A program made the translations under genes and the position numbers. Below, piece after piece: positions 55,273 to 64,000 of a stretch of DNA of 64,000 nucleotides. This stretch comes from Parendozoicomonas callyspongiae (lineage in GTDB: Bacteria; Pseudomonadota; Gammaproteobacteria; Pseudomonadales; Endozoicomonadaceae): positions 124,001-188,000 of the forward strand of contig NZ_JAMFLX010000006.1 of assembly GCF_023502345.1 (NCBI RefSeq). Direction: 5' to 3'. The notes under the pieces are model-generated. The model was not told where the DNA came from and searched no databases. It saw only the letters and a list, made by a program, of their open reading frames with translations. The first letter of the stretch is position 1, and each line of letters starts with the position of its first letter.

Positions 55273-56301
55273 ATGAGTGAGCTGAAAGACGCTGGAATTC
55301 TGGTCCGAATGGCCCATCAGGGGTTTCTAAATGCGGGTATTGATACCAGCGCTATCTACAAGCGTTGCGGCATTACACGTCGCCATATAGAAGATCGTCA
55401 AATCAGAACTCCACACCAGGCCCAGGCTCTGTTCTGGCAGGCAGCTGAAGATGTAACCGGTGACAGACTGATAGGCCTACACCTCGGCGAAAAAATGCCG
55501 GTGTTCGGTGGCCAGGTTATTGAATACCTGTTTCTCAGCAGCCCAACATTCGAAGAAGGTCTGAAACGCGCCCTGAACTACCAGCGTTTACTGAGCGATG
55601 CGGTTATGGCGCACCTGGATCTCTCTCAAAATACTTGCCGTTTCATTATTGGCGGAACCCGGGAAAGCAAGAACCTGAACCATCTGGCTGATGCTATTCT
55701 GATCAGCGCATTACGATTCTTCAAAAACATCACTCAAGAGCAGTTTGAACCCCTCAAGATCTATATCTGGCATCGGGGTTATGATGTCGATCACGAGTAT
55801 TCAAGAGCCTTCGGTTGTCCGGTGATTTTCAATGCCCCTTACAACGCCATTGAGTTTGATACCCGGATTTTGAAATTCCGCTCCTCCCATGCCGAACCAG
55901 AGCTGATGAAGGCCCATGAGATGCTGGCATCGGAACAGATTGCTCGCTTGAAAAAGCAGGATATCGTGACCAAGGCTGAGCGTATTATCGGGGAAATACT
56001 GGATTCCGGTGATGTCACCCTGGATACAGTTTCCGAACGAATGAATATGACTGCACGGTCACTGCGCAGCCGACTGGGAGAGACCGGAACCAGCTTTAAC
56101 CAGATTCTGTCCCACTACCGCTGCAACCTTGCCAAACAGTTACTGGCAAGAACCAATGAGTCCATTGATGAAATTGTCTTTCTGACCGGTTTCTCCGAAC
56201 CCAGTACCTTCTATCGTGCTTTTAAGCGCTGGACCGGACAAACCCCTGTCGAATATCGCAAGCAGAAAAAAGCCAGCCACCAGATGGAACCGACTTGTTG
56301 A
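55273..56301 (+). CDS. AraC family transcriptional regulator
   Basis: 342 residues. N-terminal arabinose-binding-like (Arabinose_bd) ligand domain (~20-205) and a C-terminal double helix-turn-helix (VTLDTVSERMNMTARSLRSR; ESIDEIVFLTGFSEPSTFYR; AFKRWTGQTPVEYRKQ). This subtype (OruR/ArgR-like, ~340 residues) often controls adjacent catabolic genes. It converges on the fabG-like gene and may regulate the fabG/thiolase divergent pair. Confidence 0.9.
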   Translation: MSELKDAGILVRMAHQGFLNAGIDTSAIYKRCGITRRHIEDRQIRTPHQAQALFWQAAEDVTGDRLIGLHLGEKMPVFGGQVIEYLFLSSPTFEEGLKRALNYQRLLSDAVMAHLDLSQNTCRFIIGGTRESKNLNHLADAILISALRFFKNITQEQFEPLKIYIWHRGYDVDHEYSRAFGCPVIFNAPYNAIEFDTRILKFRSSHAEPELMKAHEMLASEQIARLKKQDIVTKAERIIGEILDSGDVTLDTVSERMNMTARSLRSRLGETGTSFNQILSHYRCNLAKQLLARTNESIDEIVFLTGFSEPSTFYRAFKRWTGQTPVEYRKQKKASHQMEPTC

Positions 56302-56341
56302 TAAGGACTTGTTTAGTTGATAAGAGTTAGTTGAAGGCTGA

Positions 56342-57763
56342 TCACGCTCCCAGCAGAGACTGACCACACACCCGGACAATATTGCCATTCACTCCAGTGG
56401 AAGCTGGAGATGCGAAGAAGGCTATGGTTTCCGCTACATCCTTGGGCAACCCACCCTGAGACAGAGAGTTCATACGACGCCCGACTTCCCGGGTCATCAT
56501 GGGAATAGCAGCTGTCATCTGGGTTTCAATAAAGCCGGGGGCCACCGCATTTATAGTGATATTCTTCTCTGCCAGTATCGGAGCCATGGCCTGAACATAT
56601 CCAATAACACCAGCCTTGGAAGCTGAATAATTGGTCTGCCCGAAATTACCGGCAATACCACTCATGGAGGAGACACAGACAATACGTCCATTGTTGTTGA
56701 TAACATTTCTGGACAGCAGCTCTTCGTTAATTCTTTCCTCTGAAGCCAGATTGATATCGATAACCATATCCCACCATTCAGGCTTCATCTTGGCCAGCGT
56801 TTTATCGCGGGTTACACCAGCGTTATGAACCACAACATCAACGCCACCAATTTCCTCAAGAGCATCAGCAATCACTTTGGGGGCATCGGGTGCGGTTATA
56901 TCTACAGCGATGGATGATCCATTCAAGCGGGTTGCTACCTTATCAAGCTGGGCTTTGGCCTGTGGAATATCGAGGCAGACAACCTTCGCTCCATCTCTGG
57001 CCATCACTTCAGCAATTGATTCTCCAATTCCTCTGGATGCACCGGTCACCAGAACGACTTTGCTATCGAGCGGTCTGGTCCAGTCAAGTGATTCGGGGTT
57101 GGCTGCAGTCGTAACTCGAATCACCTGTGCTGAAACATAAGCAGATTTGGGAGAGAGGCAGAAACGCAGAGCAGACTCTAAATGGGCTTCCGCACCGGAA
57201 CAGACATAAATCAGCTGAACAGTTGTTCCCTTTTTGCCAACTTCCTTGGCAAGGCTTCTGGTGAAACCTTCCAGTGCCCGCATGGCTGAAGCTTTGGAAA
57301 CATCACTGCACTCATCCATTGGCCTTCCCAGCACAATAATTCGCCCGGAATTTTCCATTTTGCGAACAACGGGGCTGAAGAAGGTATGCAACTCCCGCAG
57401 AGATGTCGTGCTGTCTATTCCTGTTGCATCAAAGACCAGCCCTTTAAACCGGGTAGCATCCTCCCCGCCGGTGCTGATCTGAACAGCCTTTCGTCCATGC
57501 TGCTCTGCTGCCCGGCAGATATCGGAGGCCGTAACAGCACTGGCCTGACAACAAATCTGTGCAGCTTCAGAAGCTGCCAGTGTCTGCATGACCACATCAG
57601 AAAGCTTTGATCCGGAAGCCATGCCAAACAGAACCTTACCTTTAATAAAATCCTTATCCACCTGCTTCTGTCGATCCAGCTTAACGGGAGTTGGAAGGCC
57701 AAGGGCACTGAACAGGCTTTTGCCGAAGGGGGAGGTAGCAATCTTCTGGTATCTGTCTGACAT
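56342..57763 (-). CDS. 3-oxoacyl-ACP/CoA reductase, high-molecular-weight FabG4 type
   Basis: 473 residues: an N-terminal degenerate Rossmann (flavodoxin-like) domain (~1-210) and a C-terminal SDR domain with VVLVTGASRGIGESIAEVMA, VVHNAGVTRDKTLAKM, the catalytic YSASKAG and VAPGFIETQMT. This two-domain layout is that of FabG4, an NADH-dependent reductase of 3-oxoacyl groups. Divergent from a thiolase gene, with a MaoC dehydratase nearby, as in the mycobacterial fabG4-fadA2-htdX group. Confidence 0.9.
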   Translation of the reverse strand: MSDRYQKIATSPFGKSLFSALGLPTPVKLDRQKQVDKDFIKGKVLFGMASGSKLSDVVMQTLAASEAAQICCQASAVTASDICRAAEQHGRKAVQISTGGEDATRFKGLVFDATGIDSTTSLRELHTFFSPVVRKMENSGRIIVLGRPMDECSDVSKASAMRALEGFTRSLAKEVGKKGTTVQLIYVCSGAEAHLESALRFCLSPKSAYVSAQVIRVTTAANPESLDWTRPLDSKVVLVTGASRGIGESIAEVMARDGAKVVCLDIPQAKAQLDKVATRLNGSSIAVDITAPDAPKVIADALEEIGGVDVVVHNAGVTRDKTLAKMKPEWWDMVIDINLASEERINEELLSRNVINNNGRIVCVSSMSGIAGNFGQTNYSASKAGVIGYVQAMAPILAEKNITINAVAPGFIETQMTAAIPMMTREVGRRMNSLSQGGLPKDVAETIAFFASPASTGVNGNIVRVCGQSLLGA

Positions 57764-57940
57764 CTTGGGTAATTCTCGTATGTATTTATTCTTAGTGGCT
57801 CCATTCTAGCTGCGGCTATTGCAACAGAACAGTACGAGAAGAGAATTGACTGACTGAAAGGGAGACTGGTCAAAACAGCCAATGTCGGTAAAATCCGACT
57901 ATAAACTTCCACCACACAATAAATTCAATCAGGAAGGGCT

Positions 57941-59236
57941 ATGAACCAGACCGTCAGAAGGGTTGCTATCATCGGGAGTAACCGGATTCCTTTCGCCCGC
58001 TCCAATACTGTTTATTCCCATGCCAGCAATCAGGATATGCTGACTGCAGCACTGAATGGTCTGATTAACCGTTACAACCTTCAGGGCGAGAGAATGGGCG
58101 AAGTTGTTGCCGGTGCCGTACTGAAACACTCCCGCGACTTCAATCTGACCAGAGAAGCTGTTCTCAGTACTGCTCTTGATCCCCATACTCCCTGTTACGA
58201 TATCCAGCAGGCTTGTGGAACAGGTCTGGAAGCAGCCATTCTTGTCGCCAACAAAATAGCCTTGGGGCAGATTGACTGCGGTATTGCCGGAGGTTCTGAT
58301 ACCACCTCAGATGCCCCCATCGGAGTCAGCGAAGGGATGCGCCAGATTCTTCTGGATTTGAATCGCTGCAAAACCAATGGTCAACGCCTGAAAGTGCTCG
58401 CCCGCCTGCGCCCAAAACATCTGGTGCCAAACGTTCCGTCCAATGGTGAACCACGTACCAGGCTTTCCATGGGCGGACATACTGAAATTACCGCCAAGGA
58501 ATGGAAAATCCCACGGGAAGAACAGGACCAGATGGCCCTTGAAAGTCACCAGAAGCTTCATCAGGCCTACCAGGATGGCTTTAATGATGACTTGGTTACA
58601 CCGTATCTTGGCCTGGAACAGGACAACACCCTGCGTCCTGATTCTACTATCGAGAAGCTGTCCAGCCTGAAACCTGCCTTTGATAAAAAGAGTGGTCAGG
58701 GAACCCTGACTGCGGCCAACAGCTCCAACCTGACCGATGGTGCCTCCTTTGTTCTGCTTGCCAGTGAAGAGTGGGCCAATGAACGTAATCTTCCTGTCCG
58801 CGCTTATCTAACATTCTGTGAAACAGCTGCAGTCGACTTTTTCGGTAAAAGCTCCAATGAGAAGGAAGGGTTGTTGCTGGCACCAGCCTACGCTGTGCCG
58901 AAAATGCTGGATAAGGCTGGGCTCAACTTACAGGATTTCGATTTCTATGAAATCCACGAAGCGTTTGCAGCACAGGTTCTGGCAACACTTAAGGCCTGGG
59001 AAAGTGAAGAGTTCTGTAAAAACAAACTCGGAAGAGATAAACCGCTTGGTTCTATAGATCGCAGCAAGCTGAATGTAAATGGTGGCTCACTGGCAACGGG
59101 CCATCCCTTTGCGGCTACGGGTGGACGGATTATTGGAACACTGGCCAAACTTCTTGAGCAGAAAGGATCGGGGCGGGGTTTGATATCTATTTGTGCTGCT
59201 GGCGGCCTTGGAGTCACAGCCATTCTGGAAAGATAA
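57941..59236 (+). CDS. Acetyl-CoA C-acyltransferase (thiolase, FadI/FadA2-like)
   Basis: 431 residues. Nucleophile Cys in CYDIQQACGTGLEAAIL (second Cys), His in GHPFAATGGRI and the C-terminal Cys in ISICAAGGLGVTAIL form the thiolase triad. The insertion around LDLNRCKTNGQRLKVLARLR is of the FadI/FadA2 subgroup, which acts in fatty acid beta-oxidation or acetoacetyl-CoA formation. It shares a 177-bp divergent promoter region with the FabG4-like gene. Confidence 0.92.
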   Translation: MNQTVRRVAIIGSNRIPFARSNTVYSHASNQDMLTAALNGLINRYNLQGERMGEVVAGAVLKHSRDFNLTREAVLSTALDPHTPCYDIQQACGTGLEAAILVANKIALGQIDCGIAGGSDTTSDAPIGVSEGMRQILLDLNRCKTNGQRLKVLARLRPKHLVPNVPSNGEPRTRLSMGGHTEITAKEWKIPREEQDQMALESHQKLHQAYQDGFNDDLVTPYLGLEQDNTLRPDSTIEKLSSLKPAFDKKSGQGTLTAANSSNLTDGASFVLLASEEWANERNLPVRAYLTFCETAAVDFFGKSSNEKEGLLLAPAYAVPKMLDKAGLNLQDFDFYEIHEAFAAQVLATLKAWESEEFCKNKLGRDKPLGSIDRSKLNVNGGSLATGHPFAATGGRIIGTLAKLLEQKGSGRGLISICAAGGLGVTAILER

Positions 59237-59266
59237 CCGTCTAGGGTGAATTGATGTGCCGCCGTC

Positions 59267-59461
59267 TTATATAGATAGCGGCAAATCACAGGTTTTGACC
59301 ACGCCAGGAGCAGGATCACTGAACTGGGCATGTGTGCACTGTACGCTGTTAGTAAACTCTGAGTTATACCCGGTCTCACGGTATTCCAACTCCAGAACTT
59401 CAGTGCCTGCAGGAAACTGATAAATAACCGAATATTAGGTGTACGGAGATATGGTCTGCAG
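59267..59461 (-). pseudogene. Eroded C-terminal fragment of an unidentified protein
   Basis: In the 384-bp gap after the thiolase gene, the minus strand reads a protein-like stretch (FPAGTEVLELEYRETGYNSE, later CTHAQFSDPAPGVV) ending at TAA 59267-59269. The same frame continues upstream (LQTISPYT) through an in-frame TAA at 59435-59437 and has no start codon. I take it as the tail of a dead gene. No family recognised. Confidence 0.4.
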
Positions 59462-59620
59462 GTAATCATAAATTATCTTATGACAGCTTCTCCTGCGCCC
59501 TCAGAAGACGCCTCCTGGTTTCCCCCAGCCACGCTTCGCAAAGACTTTTCAACAACGTTAAGAAACTTGAAGTATCATATTTTGTTCTATCTGCCATAAA
59601 AAAAGCAGGGAGTGGGGATA

Positions 59621-60460
59621 ATGAAAGAACAGGTTTTGGACTCTTTACCGTCGATGCTGGGGCTTTATATTAAAGCTGCAAGGAAAAAAGGGCATACCGG
59701 GGAATGGCCTGAACTGAGCGTGACTATTCCGGGAGTCCGGGCTGACTCTGCAGTGATCAGAAACTATGAAAAGGTTTGCCGCTTTCCCAAAAGCCGTTTT
59801 CTTCCTCCCACACTGCTTCATATCCTGTCATTTCCCCTGCAGATGGAACTGGTGACACATCCCTCCATGCCTTTAAAGCCCATGGGAATGGTGCATGTAC
59901 GAAATACGATTCGCCAGTACCGGCCTGTAGAAAAAGGCGAGCTTCTTCATATCGAGTGCACTCTGGGGGAATGCAGATCTGTTGAAGTGGGCCTGGAGTT
60001 TGATGTCTTTGTGCGTATTCATGCTGGTGGTGAGTTGGTATGGGAAAGCGAGAGCACAAACCTGAGCCGCCAAAAACCTTCTGGTGGAAACAAAAAGAAA
60101 GCAGAACCACCGGAGAATCTTGGCATTGTGCAAACCTGGGCGCTTCCATCCAGCCTCGGGCGAAAATACGGAGCCGTATCCGGTGATCGTAACCCTATCC
60201 ATCTGTGGCCCATGACCGCCCGCATGCTTGGTTTTAAGCGACATATTATCCATGGAATGTGGTCAAAAGCTCGTTGTCTTGCCGCCTTGATGCCTGAAGT
60301 GGGTGAAAAACCTTTTGAATTTTCGGTGAGTTTTAAAACGCCGGTTTATCTTCCTTCACGGGTTGAGTTCAGTCATGAGTCATGTGAAGAAGGCATTACC
60401 ATGCTGCTAAGATCCCCATCTGGCAGACCACATCTGACAGGAGATATTCGTTTTTTGTGA
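59621..60460 (+). CDS. MaoC-like hot-dog dehydratase (HtdX-like)
   Basis: 279 residues from ATG 59621 with AGGGAG upstream; GTG 59612 is an alternative. The C-terminal half is a MaoC hydratase: YGAVSGDRNPIHLWPMTARM (catalytic Asp and His) and HIIHGMWSKARCLAAL. The N-terminal half is a decayed hot-dog fold, as in HtdX and other double hot-dog (R)-3-hydroxyacyl dehydratases. With the FabG4-like reductase and thiolase it would complete a chain-length or PHA-precursor cycle. Confidence 0.87.
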   Translation: MKEQVLDSLPSMLGLYIKAARKKGHTGEWPELSVTIPGVRADSAVIRNYEKVCRFPKSRFLPPTLLHILSFPLQMELVTHPSMPLKPMGMVHVRNTIRQYRPVEKGELLHIECTLGECRSVEVGLEFDVFVRIHAGGELVWESESTNLSRQKPSGGNKKKAEPPENLGIVQTWALPSSLGRKYGAVSGDRNPIHLWPMTARMLGFKRHIIHGMWSKARCLAALMPEVGEKPFEFSVSFKTPVYLPSRVEFSHESCEEGITMLLRSPSGRPHLTGDIRFL

Positions 60461-60504
60461 ATTGATTACGGTATAATCCCCTGCTTTTTGAGCGAAGCTG
60501 CAGG

Positions 60505-61011
60505 ATGAATCAGGACGAGTACTGGATACGCGAAGCTCTCGCGCTGGCCGAATTAGGTGCTGCAGTGGGGGAAGTGCCCGTTGGGGCTCTGGTTGTTTAT
60601 AACAACCAGATTGTCGGTCGGGGATATAACAGCCCGATAGGGCGCAATAATCCGGTTGCCCATGCTGAAATTCTTGCGATTCAGGATGCGGCCAAAACTC
60701 TGGGCAATTACCGTCTGCTGGACTGCGACCTTTATGTGACCCTTGAGCCTTGTGGTATGTGTGCAGGAGCCATGGTTCATAGCCGTATTCGTCGACTGAT
60801 TTATGGGGCAACAGAGCCTAAAGCCGGGGCTGTGATCAGTCAGGATCGGGCTCTGGAGCGAAGCAGTCTGAATCACTTTGTTGAAATAACTGGCGGTGTT
60901 TTAACTGAAGAGTGTTCAACCATGCTATCCGCCTTTTTCAAAAAGCGGCGTCAGCAGAAGAAAGAACAGAGACGGCAGCAGCAACTGCTGGATCAAGTGG
61001 GCAGTGATTAA
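60505..61011 (+). CDS. tadA: tRNA-specific adenosine deaminase TadA
   Basis: 168 residues. Zinc and catalytic motifs: HAEILAIQ (His, catalytic Glu) and PCGMCAGA (two Cys), with NPVAHAE and VTLEPCGMCAGAMVHSRIRR. It converts adenosine 34 of tRNA-Arg(ACG) to inosine. The C-terminus is a basic Gln/Lys/Arg tail. The gene converges on the transglycosylase gene with a 4-bp overlap of stops. Confidence 0.94.
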   Translation: MNQDEYWIREALALAELGAAVGEVPVGALVVYNNQIVGRGYNSPIGRNNPVAHAEILAIQDAAKTLGNYRLLDCDLYVTLEPCGMCAGAMVHSRIRRLIYGATEPKAGAVISQDRALERSSLNHFVEITGGVLTEECSTMLSAFFKKRRQQKKEQRRQQQLLDQVGSD

Positions 61012-61973
61012 AGGACGGGGTGTCCATTACCATTACTGGCAACTATATGCCTGTCATTCTCTGACTGGGCTGCCAGAATATGACGGTAGTAGCGCTTGAT
61101 ATTGTCGACATAGCGTACAGGCTCAGAGCCGTTGGCATAGCCATAGCGGGCCTGCTTGTGCCACAGCGGGTTCTCAAGCATCAACAGGCAGTTTCTAACA
61201 TCATTCCACGCGTTTGGATTCAAACCGTGGCGTCGCGCAAGATCCCGGGCATCGTACAGGTGGCCGATACCAACGTTATAAGCTGCCAGAGCCATCCAGG
61301 TTCTGTCAGCTCCTACAATCGTTTCAGGAAGACGATGCCGGAGCTGCTGCAGGTAGCGAACTCCGCCACGAACACTCTGCTCAGCATCCAGACGGTTGCG
61401 AATACCCATCTCTTTGGCCGTTGGCAGGGTCAGCATCATCATGCCTCTGACTCCGGTAGGAGATTTGGCCTTGGGGTGCCAGTGTGATTCCTGGTAACTG
61501 ATGGCAGCAACAAGATGCCAGTCAATGGCATGTTCACCGGCCACGGTGCGGAACAGGTTCTTGTACTTGGGCAGACGCCGGGACATATGCGTTTCCAGGC
61601 TGAAAGCTTCCCCCGCTGACAGAGGCTTCTCTGCTTCAGCCATATCCCTTTTATATTCTTCAGACATTTCAGGGACAAGGTTTTCCAGCAGGAAGTATTC
61701 CCATTCCAGTCTTACAAGATGGTTGGTTCTTTTTGCGGACGCTTCCAGAAGCAGGTTGTTACAGCAGGCCTGTTCTGGCGCTTTCGAGTCAGTCGGAGCA
61801 GTGATAACCGCCATAACCAGAGCCAGAGTCAGCCCCATGCCCAGACATGCAGCCCAAGGGGATGGCTGCTTTCTGGCTGGTTTGTAACTGGCTGTGGTCA
61901 TCGCTTCCATGTCGATATCCTGTTTTTGTCCTGTTACATCTTTGGACAGTAAGGATTCAGTCTGGTTGCTCAT
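61008..61973 (-). CDS. mltF: MltF-like lytic transglycosylase lacking the substrate-binding domain
   Basis: 321 residues. A polar N-terminus, a membrane helix ([18 protein letters not shown], ~43-60), then a soluble region and an SLT domain whose sequence [20 protein letters not shown] (catalytic Glu in ESHW) and [13 protein letters not shown] is specifically MltF-like. E. coli MltF (518 residues) has an N-terminal SBP_bac_3 domain that is missing here. It cleaves peptidoglycan in the periplasm. The M22 start (61910), with AGGA upstream, is an alternative. Location beside tadA and purL supports the mltF identity. Confidence 0.82.
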   Translation of the reverse strand: MSNQTESLLSKDVTGQKQDIDMEAMTTASYKPARKQPSPWAACLGMGLTLALVMAVITAPTDSKAPEQACCNNLLLEASAKRTNHLVRLEWEYFLLENLVPEMSEEYKRDMAEAEKPLSAGEAFSLETHMSRRLPKYKNLFRTVAGEHAIDWHLVAAISYQESHWHPKAKSPTGVRGMMMLTLPTAKEMGIRNRLDAEQSVRGGVRYLQQLRHRLPETIVGADRTWMALAAYNVGIGHLYDARDLARRHGLNPNAWNDVRNCLLMLENPLWHKQARYGYANGSEPVRYVDNIKRYYRHILAAQSENDRHIVASNGNGHPVL

Positions 61974-62083
61974 ACTTACGTCTTAGCCATATGCCTTCGG
62001 CTTTTCGCTGGAGAGGGCATGGATATGGCTGTATTATGTTGCCCGTCCGCCAACCAACTAGAACTTCAAGGATCATAACTCTT

Positions 62084-64000
62084 ATGGAGATTCTTTGCGG
62101 TACCCCCGCTCTCTCCCCGTTTCGCTCATCAAAATTACTGAACACCCTGAAGCAGCTGGTTCCTGGTGTCACCGGCCTTTACGCCGAGTATCTCCATTTT
62201 GCAGACCTGACTGCACCTCTTTCCGGTGACAGCCGAACTGTTCTGGAGCAGTTGCTGCAGTATGGCCCCCGCCGTATTAGACAAAAGCCCAAGGGCGTGC
62301 TGTTTCTGGTCACTCCCCGGCCTGGAACCATTTCACCCTGGTCCAGCAAAGCAAAAGATATAGCCCGGAATTGCGGAGTCGGCGAGATTCATCGTCTGGA
62401 AAGAGGCATTGCCTATCACGTGGAAAGCTCTGTATCCCTGTCGGAATCCGAGCAGGCACAGATAGCAGCTCAGCTCCACGACCGAATGACAGAAGTTGTG
62501 CTTGGCTCTCCCGGAGATGCCAGCCAGCTGTTTACGGAAGCCGAACCAACTCCCCTGGTACGCGTGCCTCTTATCGAAGAAGGACGTGATGCTTTGGTCG
62601 AAGCCAACCGTAACCTCGGACTGGCACTGGCTGAAGACGAAATTGATTATCTGCTGGAAAGCTTTATAGCCCTTGGTCGCAACCCCAGTGATGTCGAGCT
62701 GATGATGTTTGCCCAGGCTAACTCTGAGCACTGCCGACATAAAATTTTCAATGCTTCCTGGGATATTGATGGTCAGGTTCAGGATAAATCCCTGTTTGCC
62801 ATGATTCGCAACACCCATGAGATGAATGCTGAGGGTGTGCTGTCAGCTTATAAAGATAATGCTTCGGTTATTAAAGGCTGGAAAGGTGGCCGCTTCTTCC
62901 CTGATCCGCAGAACCGCAGTTATAGCTACACCGAAGAGGATATTCATATCCTGATGAAGGTGGAAACCCATAACCATCCCACAGCCATAGCGCCATGGCC
63001 GGGTGCTTCTACCGGGTCAGGTGGTGAAATCCGGGATGAAGGGGCAACCGGCAGAGGTGGTAAACCCAAAGCGGGTTTAACTGGTTTTACTGTTTCCAAT
63101 CTGAATATTCCTGATTACAGCCAGCCCTGGGAGCAGGATTACGGTAAGCCCGACCGGATCGTCTCCGCTTTGGATATCATGATTGATGGCCCGCTAGGTG
63201 GCGCTGGTTTTAATAATGAATTCGGGCGTCCCAACCTGTGCGGCTATTTCCGTACTTACGAGCAGGAAGTGACTGGTCCTTCCGGCAGGGAAGTTCGTGG
63301 TTACCATAAGCCGATAATGATTGCTGGTGGACTGGGAAATATCCGTGAACAGCATGTTGAAAAAGGTGAGTATCCCGCAGGCTCACAGCTGATTGTCCTC
63401 GGCGGTCCGGCCATGCAGATTGGCCTTGGTGGTGGAGCCGCATCTTCCATGGCATCCAGCTGTGGGCAGGAAGATCTCGACTTTGCTTCCGTTCAGCGTG
63501 ATAACCCCGAGATGGAGCGCCGCTGCCAGGAGGTGATAGATCAGTGCTGGCAGCTGGGCGAGAAGAACCCTCTGCTCTTTATTCATGATGTCGGTGCCGG
63601 TGGTCTCTCCAATGCCTTGCCTGAGCTTATCAGCGACGGTGGCCGTGGCGGACAGTTCGAGCTGCGCAAGGTTCTCAATGACGAACCGGGCATGAGCCCG
63701 CTGGCGCTGTGGTGTAACGAATCCCAGGAACGTTATGTCATGGCTGTGGCACCGGTAGATTTGCCGGTGTTTGAGGCCATCTGCCAGCGCGAACGATGCC
63801 CTTATGCCGTGGTGGGTGAAGCGACTGAAGAGCAGACGCTGATCGTCAATGACGAGCACTTTGATAATCTTCCGGTGGATATGCCGCTGGAAGTGCTGCT
63901 TGGTAAGCCACCCCGTATGCATCGTTCTGTTGAGCGCAAAGGCTTTGAAGTCAAGCCGTTTGATCCTGCCGATCTCGATCTGAAAGAGGCTGGTGATCGA
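62084..64000 (+). CDS. purL: Phosphoribosylformylglycinamidine synthase PurL, N-terminal half
   Basis: At least 639 codons from ATG 62084 (AAGGA upstream), running off the right edge; full-length PurL is about 1290-1300 residues. The N-terminal PurS-like domain, linker and first AIRS-like synthetase domain are present: [74 protein letters not shown]. It uses glutamine and ATP in the fourth step of purine synthesis. Divergent from mltF across 110 bp; that gap has an interrupted AGCCATAT / ATATGGCT repeat (61987-62033). Confidence 0.96.
   Translation, partial: MEILCGTPALSPFRSSKLLNTLKQLVPGVTGLYAEYLHFADLTAPLSGDSRTVLEQLLQYGPRRIRQKPKGVLFLVTPRPGTISPWSSKAKDIARNCGVGEIHRLERGIAYHVESSVSLSESEQAQIAAQLHDRMTEVVLGSPGDASQLFTEAEPTPLVRVPLIEEGRDALVEANRNLGLALAEDEIDYLLESFIALGRNPSDVELMMFAQANSEHCRHKIFNASWDIDGQVQDKSLFAMIRNTHEMNAEGVLSAYKDNASVIKGWKGGRFFPDPQNRSYSYTEEDIHILMKVETHNHPTAIAPWPGASTGSGGEIRDEGATGRGGKPKAGLTGFTVSNLNIPDYSQPWEQDYGKPDRIVSALDIMIDGPLGGAGFNNEFGRPNLCGYFRTYEQEVTGPSGREVRGYHKPIMIAGGLGNIREQHVEKGEYPAGSQLIVLGGPAMQIGLGGGAASSMASSCGQEDLDFASVQRDNPEMERRCQEVIDQCWQLGEKNPLLFIHDVGAGGLSNALPELISDGGRGGQFELRKVLNDEPGMSPLALWCNESQERYVMAVAPVDLPVFEAICQRERCPYAVVGEATEEQTLIVNDEHFDNLPVDMPLEVLLGKPPRMHRSVERKGFEVKPFDPADLDLKEAGDR

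Noticed and set aside
58945-59469. 174-codon minus-strand frame overlapping the thiolase gene
   Set aside because: More than half lies opposite a conserved thiolase; no ribosome site or recognisable sequence.

Overview
The window reads as chromosome of a marine, motile gammaproteobacterium. Lateral-type flagellar genes, two NhaC-type Na+/H+ antiporters, an OmpW porin, a soluble selenocysteine formate dehydrogenase, IS630 and MITE debris and a secreted eukaryote-type kinase would suit a host-associated Oceanospirillales such as Endozoicomonas. That assignment is inference from gene content; no rRNA or other species marker is present. I saw no tRNA, rRNA or CRISPR array.

Region 1 (1-18425) is the distal part of one lateral (Flag-2/laf-like) flagellar locus. 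It runs fliI end, fliJ, then flgN-flgM on the minus strand, then flgBCDEFGHIJKL, flagellin, fliD, fliS, a fliK-like gene, fliL, fliA, motA and motB. The order matches the lateral systems of Vibrio, Aeromonas and E. coli Flag-2, but flgA is missing from its usual place beside flgM.

Region 2 (18426-26668) looks anaerobiosis-related. A perfect FNR box precedes a 41-residue membrane peptide and ompW, followed by a TehA/SLAC1 channel. Then comes a two-gene formate dehydrogenase operon whose catalytic gene reads through TGA as selenocysteine with a textbook bacterial SECIS hairpin, preceded by an unusual structured leader, and the maturation gene fdhD converges on it.

Region 3 (26669-31702) is accessory: a 113-bp MITE-like palindrome with a target duplication, a kinase with a signal peptide, two unrecognised small genes and a diguanylate cyclase.

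Region 4 (32080-38094) is the most interesting candidate system. A BigR/SqrR-like ArsR repressor with the two cysteines of persulfide sensors and an OsmC-like protein are divergent from an RND/MMPL exporter, a LolA-like periplasmic protein, an outer-membrane barrel and a DUF2892 protein. Two identical-format palindromes (ATTAG-N6-CTAAT), 32 bp apart, sit in the divergent promoter.

Region 5 (38177-54825) holds sbcD-sbcC, acireductone dioxygenase, a RetSat/CrtI-type oxidoreductase, two nhaC genes, a GNAT gene, an IS630 fragment, glutaminase, a decayed methyltransferase, yqhD and a secreted C69 dipeptidase. Region 6 (54826-64000) has an AraC regulator, a fabG4/thiolase/MaoC set resembling the mycobacterial fabG4-fadA2-htdX trio, tadA, a shortened mltF-like transglycosylase and the start of purL.
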